The notes under the pieces are model-generated. The model was given only the letters and a program-made list of their open reading frames with translations, searched no databases and had not been told where the DNA came from. Made by a program: the position numbers and the translations under genes. 64,000 bases of DNA from an uncultured Collinsella sp. (lineage in GTDB: Bacteria; Actinomycetota; Coriobacteriia; Coriobacteriales; Coriobacteriaceae): NCBI GenBank assembly GCA_900544065.1, contig UQTR01000001.1:30833-94832 (forward strand). The letters run 5' to 3'. Below, one piece after another: positions 31,916-40,155 of the stretch (position 1 is the first letter of the stretch; every line of letters begins with the position of its first letter).

Positions 31916-33111
31916 GCCGCGTAAGCCCCCTTGTCAGAAATTGCGTAGTGGCGGGCAGAGCCCTCGCCCAGCCAGCCGTTCATCTTGGCAATGAAGGTGT
32001 CGACCAGGTCGAGCGGCACGAAGGCCTGGATGGTGCCACCAAAGCCGCCACCGTGGATACGGACGGCGCCACGGCCGTCGAGCACGTGCTCGGCCAGCGC
32101 CAGGGCATACATGGAGGGCTGCTCGGAGCCCAGCTTGGCAACGACATTCTGTAGGTACATGGCAGAGCTGGCGCCGGACTCGCGCGTCAGGACCAGGAAC
32201 TGATCGATGTCTCCGGCGTTCAGGGCAGCCCAGCGCTTGTCGACCAGGCCGTTTTCGTACCAGTAGTGAACGGCGCGCAGGCAGGCGCGGTCGCCCAGCT
32301 TGGCGCGCAGCTCGGGGAGCTTGGCGTCAAAGTCCGCCACGTTTACCTCGCACAGGCGTGCCTTGCCAAACTCGGCAGCGACGTCCTGCATCTCGCGCGG
32401 AACGGCGGCGTAGTCGTCGGTGGCGGCCACGTGGTCGGCACCGACCTTAACGAGCACGAGCGCATAACCGTGATCCTCAAAGTTGAGCTCGAGCTTCTGG
32501 GTTTTAGGCTGAGCCTGGTCCTCAAAGTCCATGTAGGCGAGGCCGCCCAGGCACACAGCGGCCTGGTCCATCAGACCGCAGGGCTTGCCGTAATAGTTGT
32601 TCTCGGTGCGCTGGCTCATCTGGGCGAGCGCGACGGGCTCGATGGCGGGTGCTCCCCAGAGCGTCTCCATGGCGCGACCGTATGCCGCCTCAACAGCAGC
32701 GGAGCTGGAAAGGCCGCCGCCCGAGGGGACAGAGCAGGTGAAGGCGAAGTCGAAGCCCTGGGGCTCAACGCCCAGAGCAGCGATTTCGTGGGCCATGCCG
32801 CGGACGAGGCTCGCGGACGTGCCCTTCTCGGACTCCTGAACGTCTAGCGTGTCGAGCGCGATTTCAAACGTGGGATAGCCCTCGTCGGCTACGCGAACCT
32901 TGTTGGAATCGGTTGCCACGGCGATGCCGTCAACGGCGACATCGAGCGAGCCGGCGATAACGTGGCCACCCTCGTGGTCAGTGTGGTTGCCGCTGATCTC
33001 GGAGCGGCCGGGCGCGTGCACGTAGAGCACCTGGCGGTCGCCGATGGGGCCAAACTCCTCTTCGAACAGCTTGGTGAGCGTGGCGAATGTCTTTTCGTCG
33101 GGGGTGGTCAT
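31906..33111 (-). CDS. galK: Galactokinase
   Basis: This 401-aa GHMP kinase phosphorylates alpha-D-galactose at C1. Visible motifs are the galactokinase signature PGRSEISGNHTDHEGGHV near residue 33, the ATP-binding CSVPSGGGLSSSAAVEAAYG near 130 and GGGFGGTIQAFVP near 358. The signature has S-G-N-H where many galactokinases have L-G-E-H, a variant I take as lineage-specific. First gene of galKT, divergent from a LacI repressor whose operators flank its promoter. A Leloir route therefore runs beside the tagatose route. Confidence 0.93.
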   Translation of the reverse strand: MTTPDEKTFATLTKLFEEEFGPIGDRQVLYVHAPGRSEISGNHTDHEGGHVIAGSLDVAVDGIAVATDSNKVRVADEGYPTFEIALDTLDVQESEKGTSASLVRGMAHEIAALGVEPQGFDFAFTCSVPSGGGLSSSAAVEAAYGRAMETLWGAPAIEPVALAQMSQRTENNYYGKPCGLMDQAAVCLGGLAYMDFEDQAQPKTQKLELNFEDHGYALVLVKVGADHVAATDDYAAVPREMQDVAAEFGKARLCEVNVADFDAKLPELRAKLGDRACLRAVHYWYENGLVDKRWAALNAGDIDQFLVLTRESGASSAMYLQNVVAKLGSEQPSMYALALAEHVLDGRGAVRIHGGGFGGTIQAFVPLDLVDTFIAKMNGWLGEGSARHYAISDKGAYAAWL

Positions 33112-33152
33112 GGGAGTCCTTTCCTTGGCGCGCCCGGGTGGGTTTTGCGTCG

Positions 33153-33356
33153 TTATGAGTACGTTAACAACTTAAAGCGGCATGAACCAAGTGTTCACGA
33201 TACCGCACGTTACGGGCTATGTTAACGTACTCATAACACATCGCTTGTCACTTTTTGAGAATCTGGTAATCGGTAGAAATACAGCCGTGAACGGTATTGC
33301 CGTATGGACTTATAAAGCAGAAGAGATGCGGATTGAAAAAGTAGAGTACGTTAACA
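33153..33356. promoter_or_regulatory. Three GTACGTTAAC operators between galK and its repressor
   Basis: TTATGAGTACGTTAACA (33153-33169) and its exact reverse complement (33220-33236) form a 17-bp inverted pair 50 bp apart. A third copy, GAGTACGTTAACA, is at 33344-33356, nearer the repressor start. Spacing suits co-operative or looped binding of the LacI protein at 33450. Confidence 0.82.
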
Positions 33357-33449
33357 TGCGTCCGACGATAGCGGGCCTCGGCGCGGGCTAAACTCCTGCC
33401 CGGGCCGGCATTCACGCTATTCAGATCTCGCAAGGGTGAAGGTGATCCT

Positions 33450-34481
33450 GTGGCAAGGCGCCCGTCCAACGATACAGGTACGCGTCCGGTCTCCATGGCC
33501 GACGTCGCCCGCGCTGCTGGCGTTTCGCAGCAGACGGTTTCGCGCGTCGCCAACGGCTTGCCCAACGTTAACGAGCAGACGCGCCAGCGCGTGCAGTCCG
33601 CTATGCAAGAGCTCGGCTTTCGTCCGAGTTATGCCGGTCGCTCGCTGCGCGACGGTCGATACCATTCGGTTGGCCTATGCGTCAACGATGTCACCAAGTT
33701 TGGCAACCTCTCAATGATCGACGGCATCGCCAGCGCTGCTCGCGAGCATAATTGTGCCATCACGCTGGTCGAGATGTCCAAGACCGAGGAGTTTTCGCTT
33801 GCCGAGGCCACGCGTCGTATGGCCGCACTGCCCGTGGACGGCATCATCATCGGCATGAGCCGCATGGCGCCCGATTTTGAGACGTTTGATCCACTGCCGG
33901 GCATTGGCACGGTCATCGTTACCATGTACGCGCATCCGCGCGTGACCACGGTCGATTCCGACCATTACGGCTGCTCGCTATTGCTTATGGACCACCTGTT
34001 TGAGCTGGGGCACGAGCAAATTCGCTATATTGGCGGCCCGTCGTTCTCGGTCGACGAACAATTTCGCCGCGCCGGTTGGCAAGATGCACTCGAGCGTAAA
34101 CACATCGAGCCGGCAGAGCCGCTCGAGGGCGACTGGTCTGCAAACAGCGGCTACGAGGCCGGCAGGCGCCTGGCCGAGCACGATCACACCATGACGGCGA
34201 TTTACGCGGCAAACGACCAGATGGCAAACGGCGCAATTGCGGCGCTGCGCGATAGCGGCCTGCGTGTGCCCGAGGACGTGAGCGTGGTGGGCGTCGATGA
34301 TTCGCTCGATGATTTTGTGGCACACAACGAGCTCACGACCGTGCGATTCGATCTACATCAGCGCGGACGCGAGGTGTTTGAGCATGCGGTTCCCGAGGCG
34401 GGTACGGCGGGCAAAACCGTTGCCATCCGTATTCCCGGCCAGCTCATTATTCGACATAGCACGGCGATACTGCGCGCATAG
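33450..34481 (+). CDS. galR: LacI-family repressor of galKT
   Basis: This 343-aa regulator has the LacI helix-turn-helix (VSMADVARAAGVSQQTVSRVAN) and sensor domain (MTAIYAANDQMANGAI, PEDVSVVGVDDSLDDFV). The start is GTG 33450 with AAGGTGAT upstream. It is divergent from galKT and the palindromic GTACGTTAAC sites lie between, so control of galactose use is a firm inference. The effector (galactose or a derivative) is not known. Confidence 0.87.
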   Translation: MARRPSNDTGTRPVSMADVARAAGVSQQTVSRVANGLPNVNEQTRQRVQSAMQELGFRPSYAGRSLRDGRYHSVGLCVNDVTKFGNLSMIDGIASAAREHNCAITLVEMSKTEEFSLAEATRRMAALPVDGIIIGMSRMAPDFETFDPLPGIGTVIVTMYAHPRVTTVDSDHYGCSLLLMDHLFELGHEQIRYIGGPSFSVDEQFRRAGWQDALERKHIEPAEPLEGDWSANSGYEAGRRLAEHDHTMTAIYAANDQMANGAIAALRDSGLRVPEDVSVVGVDDSLDDFVAHNELTTVRFDLHQRGREVFEHAVPEAGTAGKTVAIRIPGQLIIRHSTAILRA

Positions 34482-34610
34482 TTTGTGCAGGTCAACGGCA
34501 GTATATTCCGCCTCAATTACAATCGGTAAGGATGCTGACGGATAGCCGTGGCTATGAAGGCGAGTGTTATGATAGACGGGTTCTTTTGTCTATCTAGGAG
34601 GCTTTGCCTG

Positions 34611-35771
34611 ATGGAGATCACCAAGGATATCCGCTACATCGGTGTCGACGATCACGACATTGACCTGTTCGAGGGCCAGTACGATGTGTCCGAGAACGGT
34701 ATGGCATACAACAGCTACGTTATCTTGGGCGAAAAGATCGCTGTCGCCGATTCAGTCGACGGCGGTTTTGTTGACGAGTGGCTCGGCAACCTCGAGGCCG
34801 TGCTCGATGGCCGTACGCCTGACTACCTGATCGTCCATCACATGGAGCCCGATCACTCCGCCGGTATCGCCGCCTTTATGGAGCGCTATCCCCAGGCACA
34901 GATTGTGGCCAGCATGGGCGCCTTCCGCATGATGGTCAACTACTTTGGCACCGACTTCCCCGAGCGCAAAATGGTCGTCAAAGAGGGCGATGTGCTCGAT
35001 CTGGGCGGCCACAGCCTGACCTTTATCGGCGCCCCCAACGTTCACTGGCCCGAGGTGATTTTCTCCTACGAGTCCACCGACAAGGTGCTCTTTAGTGCCG
35101 ACGGCTTTGGCAAGTTCGGCGCCAACGACATCGAGGATCCGGAAGGGTGGGCCTGCGAGGCTCGCCGTTACTACTTTGGCATCGTCGGTAAGTTTGGCAA
35201 GTTCGTGCAGGCCGTCCTCAAGAAGGCCGCCGACCTGGACATCCAGATCATCTGCCCGCTCCACGGCCCCGTGCTGACCGAGAACCTGGGCTACTACCTC
35301 GACACCTATAACACCTGGTCGAGCTATCAGCCCGAGGACGAGGGCATCACGATCGCCTATGCGAGCGTGTATGGCCATCTGAAGGCTGCCGTCGAGGAGC
35401 TCGCATCTGCGCTCGAGGCTCGCGGCCAGAAGGTCTCCGTCTTTGACCTGGCTCGCGACGACATGGCCGAGGCCGTTGAGGATGCGTTCCGCTACGACCG
35501 TCTGGTGCTCGCCTCCATTACCTATCAGGGCGAGATCTTCCCGTGCATGAGCACCTTTATCCACACGCTCGCCGAGCATGCCTACCAGAACCGCACCGTG
35601 GCGCTTGTCGAGTCCGGTTCCTGGGCGCCCGCAGCTGCCAAGGTTATGACCAAGGAGCTCGAGGGCATGAAGGACATCACCCTGACGCAGAACAAGGTGA
35701 CTGTGCTGGGCTCGCTCAACGACGCCTCGCGCGCCCAAATCGAGGCCCTCGCCGACGAGCTGTCCAAGTAA
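34611..35771 (+). CDS. fprA: Flavodiiron protein (FprA-type A flavoprotein)
   Basis: This 386-aa protein has an N-terminal metallo-beta-lactamase-like domain with the diiron ligands in HHMEPDHSAG (near residue 80) and further ligands in the APNVHWPEV and PLHGPVLTE segments, and a C-terminal flavodoxin domain from about residue 245 (IAYASVYGHLKAAVEELA). Such proteins reduce O2 or NO to protect anaerobes. ATG 34611 follows AGGAGG; a long in-frame extension upstream has no site. A TATGAT box lies at 34568-34573. It is monocistronic, with a strong terminator. Confidence 0.92.
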   Translation: MEITKDIRYIGVDDHDIDLFEGQYDVSENGMAYNSYVILGEKIAVADSVDGGFVDEWLGNLEAVLDGRTPDYLIVHHMEPDHSAGIAAFMERYPQAQIVASMGAFRMMVNYFGTDFPERKMVVKEGDVLDLGGHSLTFIGAPNVHWPEVIFSYESTDKVLFSADGFGKFGANDIEDPEGWACEARRYYFGIVGKFGKFVQAVLKKAADLDIQIICPLHGPVLTENLGYYLDTYNTWSSYQPEDEGITIAYASVYGHLKAAVEELASALEARGQKVSVFDLARDDMAEAVEDAFRYDRLVLASITYQGEIFPCMSTFIHTLAEHAYQNRTVALVESGSWAPAAAKVMTKELEGMKDITLTQNKVTVLGSLNDASRAQIEALADELSK

Positions 35772-35792
35772 CGACACTCCACTTTCACCGTC

Positions 35793-35827
35793 AAAACCAC
35801 CACAAAGGAGACCTTTGTGGTGGTTTT
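35793..35827. terminator. Bidirectional terminator of fprA
   Basis: AAAACCACCACAAAGG (35793-35808) pairs perfectly with 35812-35827 and is followed by TGTTT. It lies a few bases from the stop of the convergent DeoR gene and may serve both. Confidence 0.9.
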
Positions 35828-35830
35828 TGT

Positions 35831-36634
35831 TTAAGCGCCGGCGATGAGGAGATTTGGGCGGGCGTCGTCGACGATCTCGACGATTGAGGTGGCGACGGCA
35901 TTATCGGGGTCGCTGTCCACCACGATGGTGTTGACGTCGGCGAGCTCGGCAAAGCGGTACATGCCGCGTCCGTTAACCTTGCTGGCGTCCATGAGGGCGA
36001 CGCTTTGATGGGCCGCGGCGATCATAGCCGTTTTGGTCTCGGCCATCTGGGGAAAGTCGGTCGTAAAGCCGCAGCTGGGGACAAAAGCGCCGGGGCACAT
36101 GACGGCCAGATCGGCATGGACCATTTGGAGCGCCTGCATAGTGAGCGGTCCGTACAAATAACGATGGCCTTTGCGCAGCGCCCCGCCCAGCATGACGACA
36201 TCGACTGAGGGCATGCTCTCGTCGATGTAATCGGCAATGGTAATGTCGGCCGTGATGACGGTGATACCGTCGCGCTGATCGAGGAGCCGGACGAACTCGA
36301 GCGCCGTGGTGCCCGAGTCGACGAGCAGCGTGTCGCCGTCATTGACGAGCTCGATGGCGCTTTGCGCGATGGCCTGCTTGGCGGCGACGTTGACATTGAT
36401 GCGGCGATCCTGCGTGGAGACGGTCAGACGTTTGTGGAGTGATACGGCACCGCCGTGCGTGCGGCGCAGCTTGCCTGCTTCGGCGAGCGCGTCCAGGTCG
36501 GCGCGGGCGGTGACGGAGGACACGCCAAAGGTCTGGGCGATTTCTGCTACCTGCACCGAGGCATTATGATCGAGCATTTCCATAATGGCGGTACGGCGTT
36601 CGTCGGCAAAAGCGCGGTTGGTGGCTTGGGCCAT
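35831..36634 (-). CDS. DeoR-family regulator
   Basis: This 267-aa regulator has a DeoR helix-turn-helix (MLDHNASVQVAEIAQTFGVS, SVTARADLDALAE, RRTHGGA) and a sugar-phosphate sensor (VDSGTTALEFVRLLD, MDASKVNGRGMY). I prefer ATG 36634, which has GGAG five bases upstream, over ATG 36691, which has only an A-rich leader. It is divergent from the class II aldolase at 36969, so control of that gene by a sugar-phosphate is likely. It is distant from the LacR-like DeoR at 12265. Confidence 0.87.
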   Translation of the reverse strand: MAQATNRAFADERRTAIMEMLDHNASVQVAEIAQTFGVSSVTARADLDALAEAGKLRRTHGGAVSLHKRLTVSTQDRRINVNVAAKQAIAQSAIELVNDGDTLLVDSGTTALEFVRLLDQRDGITVITADITIADYIDESMPSVDVVMLGGALRKGHRYLYGPLTMQALQMVHADLAVMCPGAFVPSCGFTTDFPQMAETKTAMIAAAHQSVALMDASKVNGRGMYRFAELADVNTIVVDSDPDNAVATSIVEIVDDARPNLLIAGA

Positions 36635-36968
36635 GCTTGCTCCATTCTCGGCTAAATTTGCAGGAATTGTGTTGACTCTATTTTCGTTCATTTTCTTTTT
36701 GAGTAAGAAAACACCTTTCGATTACTTATCTTTTCTATAAAAGAAAGACGCTGAACGCCCAAAATTCAATATCGAACATGTCCACTCGGCTCAAATTCCT
36801 TCCGTTTACTTTTCAAAAACGACTGTATTGACCTGCATCGGCTCAATATCTCGCACGTGCAAAGCTGCTGAATTTCATACAATGAGCGCAGCAAAACGCA
36901 AGGTAAAACGCCTTGTGAACAACTACGCCCGACGTCCAGATGCGGGCGAGGGAGAGGAGCAAACGCTC
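36635..36968. other. Divergent gap between the DeoR gene and the aldolase
   Basis: This AT-rich stretch contains both promoters. TTTTCTTTTTGAGTAAGAAA at 36693-36712 resembles a stem or operator, but I see no clear repeat, operator pair or small gene. An open frame upstream of the aldolase start has no ribosome site. Confidence 0.5.
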
Positions 36969-37826
36969 ATGGCACTTGTTACCACCGAAAAGATGCTCAA
37001 GGACGCTCAGGCCGGCCACTACGCTGTTGGTGCTTTCAACGTCGAGAACCTCGAGTTTGTTATGGCCGTTCTGGCCGCTGCCGAGGAGACCAAGTCCCCC
37101 GTCATCATGCAGACCACCCCGGGCACCATCAAGACCGCTGGTCTGGACTACTTCTACGGCATGGTCAAGGCTGCCGCCGAGCGCGCTTCCGTGCCCGTCG
37201 CTCTGCACCTCGATCACGGCGATGGCTATGACCGCTGCATGCAGGCTTTCCGCACGGGCTACACCTCTGTCATGATCGACGGTTCGCACGAGTCCTTCGA
37301 GGACAACATTGCCCTGACCAAGTCCGTCGCCGATGCTGGCCGCGCCATGGGCGTGCCCGTCGAGGCCGAGCTCGGTAAGGTTGGCGGCAAGGAGGACGAC
37401 GGTCCCGCGGTTGAGGGCGAGAGCCCCTACACCGATCCTGCCGAGGCCAAGGAGTTCGTCGAGCGCACTGGCTGCACCTCGCTGGCCATTGGCGTTGGTA
37501 CCAGCCACGGCGTGTACACGAGCGATCCGCACATCGAGCAGTCCGTGGTCAAGGCCATCCGCGACGCCGTCGACGTGCCGCTGGTTCTGCACGGCACTTC
37601 CGGTGTGCCCGATGAGCAGGTCGCCGAGGCCGTGAAGAACGGCATCTGCAAGGTCAACTACGCCACTGAGCTGCGTCAGGCCTACACCAAGGGCTTCATG
37701 GCCTACATGGCCGAGAACCCCGCCTGCTTCGACCCCAAGAAGCCGGCCAAGGAGGGCATGCGTGAGATTACCGAGCTGGTTAAGATCCGCATGACCAACC
37801 TCAACTCTGTGGGCAAAGCAGAGTAA
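36969..37826 (+). CDS. gatY: Class II fructose/tagatose-bisphosphate aldolase
   Basis: This 285-aa zinc aldolase cleaves a ketohexose bisphosphate into glyceraldehyde-3-phosphate and dihydroxyacetone phosphate. Motifs are VALHLDHGDGYDRC (catalytic aspartate and zinc histidine), SVMIDGSHESFEDN, the GGKEDD loop, GTSHGVY and LHGTSGVPDEQ. The length and GGKEDD fit the GatY/KbaY branch as well as class II Fba. As no LacD is present while LacABC are, a tagatose-bisphosphate role is plausible; it could equally be the glycolytic aldolase. ATG 36969 has GGAG upstream and starts MALVTTEKML. Confidence 0.87.
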   Translation: MALVTTEKMLKDAQAGHYAVGAFNVENLEFVMAVLAAAEETKSPVIMQTTPGTIKTAGLDYFYGMVKAAAERASVPVALHLDHGDGYDRCMQAFRTGYTSVMIDGSHESFEDNIALTKSVADAGRAMGVPVEAELGKVGGKEDDGPAVEGESPYTDPAEAKEFVERTGCTSLAIGVGTSHGVYTSDPHIEQSVVKAIRDAVDVPLVLHGTSGVPDEQVAEAVKNGICKVNYATELRQAYTKGFMAYMAENPACFDPKKPAKEGMREITELVKIRMTNLNSVGKAE

Positions 37827-37859
37827 CAGCAAGGGTACTCTGACTCGCTACATATCCCG

Positions 37860-37984
37860 GGGAGGGACGAGGGCTTAGTTCCCCAATCGTCCTCGGGCAT
37901 GCAAAAAGCCTCGCTGCGCACTTCGTGCGGCGAGGCTTTTTGCCCCCTGCGGAAAGATTGGGGAACTAAGCCCTCGTCCCTCCC
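37860..37984. repeat. Nested-hairpin element, TCGTCCTCGG family (copy 1)
   Basis: A perfect 29-bp outer stem (37860-37888 with 37956-37984) surrounds the core CGTCCTCGGGCAT (37888-37900), an inner 14-bp stem (37901-37914 with 37930-37943), a loop TGCGCACTTCGTGCG, and a second core CCCCTGCGGAAAGA. It begins 33 bases after the aldolase stop. Copies at 56123 and 62872 share the cores but not the stem sequences. Confidence 0.9.
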
Positions 37985-38047
37985 AGGTTGACCTACTCGA
38001 GGTCGTCGCCCTTGTGGCGTTGGGACTGAAAGGGTGGGACGCGTGGG

Positions 38048-38671
38048 TTATTTGGTTGTTAGGGTTAACAGGTCGTTGGGGGTTTCGAGGTTGTAGGTGG
38101 CATTTGGGATGTCTTGGTGTGATCCCCATGCCGCTCTGGCAAAACTGACCCCTGCCGAAGTTGCGCATTGTTCGTCGTAGACGGTGTCGCCAACGTAGAC
38201 GACGTTGCCAGGATTCGCGCCCGTACGCCGGAGATATTCGAGCATGGGAGCGGGTGCGGGTTTATGTTCGGTTGTGTCTTCGACAAGGATGATGTGCTCA
38301 AAATACTTATCGAAGCCAAGGGGTGCAATTTCTTCTGCGTATTCGTCGCGCGCACGTGAGGAGACGATGCCAAGTTTGCAGCCGCTATCGGCGAGTGTTG
38401 CGATGACTTCAAGCAAACCTGGAAACACGCTGATGGTGCTTTTAAAGCTGGCGGCAACTTGGCACCAGCGATCCAACGTTGCCTGCGAGTAGATCCCAAG
38501 TTTCTCAAGGGCATCCTTGCCAGGTATGCCGAGGGCAAATTCAAGCTCGTGTCGGGGGAGCGTTTTGCCGGTTTCTTCTTGGATAATCTGGCCAAGCGAT
38601 GACAGCACGCTTTCTTCTGTATCTGCCAATGTCCCATCAACGTCAAACACGATATAGTCAAAGTACTTCAT
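38048..38671 (-). CDS. HAD-superfamily phosphatase
   Basis: This 207-aa protein carries the HAD motifs: FDVDGTLADTEES (nucleophile and proton donor aspartates), VSSRA (motif II serine), a lysine in EHKPAPAP (motif III) and VGDTVYDEQCA (motif IV). The cap domain is helical, as in phosphoglycolate phosphatases and beta-phosphoglucomutases. The substrate is a small phosphate ester that cannot be named from sequence. It stands between a nested-hairpin element and an AraC gene on the same strand. Confidence 0.85.
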   Translation of the reverse strand: MKYFDYIVFDVDGTLADTEESVLSSLGQIIQEETGKTLPRHELEFALGIPGKDALEKLGIYSQATLDRWCQVAASFKSTISVFPGLLEVIATLADSGCKLGIVSSRARDEYAEEIAPLGFDKYFEHIILVEDTTEHKPAPAPMLEYLRRTGANPGNVVYVGDTVYDEQCATSAGVSFARAAWGSHQDIPNATYNLETPNDLLTLTTK

Positions 38672-38727
38672 ATAGTAGCTCCTATCCGTTGTTTGCCTGC
38701 AAGTTTGATGCAGTGACAGAAGAAGGG

Positions 38728-39666
38728 CTAGCGGGATTTCTGCCTGGTACTATCGAGATTCTGCCTCGCTGCTCGATAGCTCGAAGGAGTGCATCCCATT
38801 TGTTCTTTAAATACCTGGCCAAGATGGCTTGCTGTCGCAAAGCCGCATTGGCGCGCGACTGTCTGGACCGTTCGCGTGGTGTGTGCCAAAAGTTCGCAAG
38901 CGCGGTTTACGCGGTATGCGCGCAGATATGCCGCCGGGGTCGTTCCTGCGCAAGCTTCGATAATGCGGTAACACTCTCTTTCGCTTACGCCGGCTGCAGA
39001 TGCCATCTGGGGCACATCTATAGCGGCTGCATAGTTTGCGCGGATATAGTCCAGGATTGCCTTGAACTGTACGTCGCGGTTGGTCATCCAAGAGGCGTTG
39101 TCGGAGGAAAAGAGCGGTTCGGCCTTGGCGCAAATCTGAATCCAGAGCTCTGACAAGCTATTCCGAAGCGCCATCTCGTTCTGCGGCCGTTGAAGGTCGT
39201 GGTTAAAGGAACTCTTTAGCAAATCGATAAAGGGCATATCGTCGGGGTTGGTGGGCGACCATTTGAGCACATCGACGCCTCGACATTGCAGCAAAGGATT
39301 GATATAGCGCTTTTGAAGGCGTCCCGCGGGATCGCCGAGCATCGACGGCTGAAAGATATGCAACATTTGAATGGCTGGTGCCGAATTGGGTGATTGCAGC
39401 GTGCTGTGCAAAACGCCGCCGTTGATAAAGCCGGCGGACCCTTCCCCAAAGCGTACGTGCTCATGAGCCGCGCGCGTTCGATAGTCAATCACTCCCTGCT
39501 CCATGTAGAAAAGCTCAACTTCGGAATGCCAGTGCCAGGGGACGGAATTGTCCGGATAGCGAGCGAATTCTGCGCGTTCGGCAATATAGGGCCAGTCTTC
39601 GGCGGTCTCGGGAAACGCTTCCTCGCGTCCTCCGCGGTGCAATTCTATGTGATCCATGTTTCGCAT
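38728..39666 (-). CDS. AraC-family regulator with cupin sensor
   Basis: This 312-aa regulator has an N-terminal cupin domain (NSVPWHWHSEVELFYMEQG, FGEGSAGFINGGVLH) and a C-terminal pair of helix-turn-helix motifs (IDVPQMASAAGVSERECYRI; TVQTVARQCGFATASHLGQVF). Proteins of this layout usually bind a sugar and activate nearby catabolic genes, but no sugar gene is adjacent here. Target and ligand are unknown. Confidence 0.88.
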   Translation of the reverse strand: MRNMDHIELHRGGREEAFPETAEDWPYIAERAEFARYPDNSVPWHWHSEVELFYMEQGVIDYRTRAAHEHVRFGEGSAGFINGGVLHSTLQSPNSAPAIQMLHIFQPSMLGDPAGRLQKRYINPLLQCRGVDVLKWSPTNPDDMPFIDLLKSSFNHDLQRPQNEMALRNSLSELWIQICAKAEPLFSSDNASWMTNRDVQFKAILDYIRANYAAAIDVPQMASAAGVSERECYRIIEACAGTTPAAYLRAYRVNRACELLAHTTRTVQTVARQCGFATASHLGQVFKEQMGCTPSSYRAARQNLDSTRQKSR

Positions 39667-39691
39667 GGCATCAGTATAAAGCGCGATGGGC

Positions 39692-39901
39692 TTAGATTGC
39701 TCTTGCCTGTTCGGGGAACGCCTTGTCTAGGGATGCTTGGAGCTTTTCGAAGGATGCTCGTAAGTTGAGGCTCTGATCGGCTGAGCGCTTGGTTTTTGTG
39801 GTGGGGGAGTCGAGGAGACCGTTTCTCTGTGTCGGGGGGAAGGAGAAAAGGTTTGCATGTTTTAGGGATGGCTGCTGTGCTGCGTCATTGGAAGAATGCA
39901 T
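39692..39901 (-). CDS. Small hypothetical protein
   Basis: I do not recognise this 69-aa protein (MHSSNDAAQQPSLKHANLF to the end KAFPEQARAI). It is supported by an excellent ribosome site, GAGGAGG, 10 bases before the ATG, and by apparent coupling: an upstream minus-strand reading frame ends LLVDIEEAA just 2 bases before. The C-terminal third looks helical (LRASFEKLQASLDKAF). Against it are the short length and odd composition. It may be a decayed gene. Confidence 0.4.
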   Translation of the reverse strand: MHSSNDAAQQPSLKHANLFSFPPTQRNGLLDSPTTKTKRSADQSLNLRASFEKLQASLDKAFPEQARAI

Positions 39902-39903
39902 GC

Positions 39904-40085
39904 TTATGCGGCCTCCTCGATGTCCACCAAAAGATTGCGCTCGGGGTATGCTGCTAGGTCCCGTGCGTTGGCAGTATTATGCCGCGGCTGCTGCAAAGAA
40001 GCGCTAAAGAAAGGCTTAACCTGGTTTGGCGTTACGATGAAACCGCAGTTCAAAGCTATTGAGTAACACTCTTGAAAGGTTTTGA
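39904..40085 (-). pseudogene. Possible 3' fragment of an unrecognised gene
   Basis: On the minus strand a frame open from about 40098 to the TAA at 39904 encodes roughly 60 residues, including TANARDLAAYPERNLLVDIEEAA, with protein-like composition but no start codon and no ribosome site. I read it as the decayed end of a gene, or as a short gene with a non-standard start. I recognise no family. Confidence 0.3.
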
Positions 40086-40155
40086 GCTTAAGGGCTTTCT
40101 AAGGTTTGTGGCGCGGATGTGGCTTGCCTGTGTGGGGCGTGTGGACGGCTCGTTC

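Noticed and set aside
37901..37943. Simple intrinsic terminator after the aldolase
   Set aside because: The inner hairpin alone could be read so, but no T-run follows it, and it is enclosed by a perfect 29-bp outer stem with cores shared by two other loci. Termination may still be part of its role.
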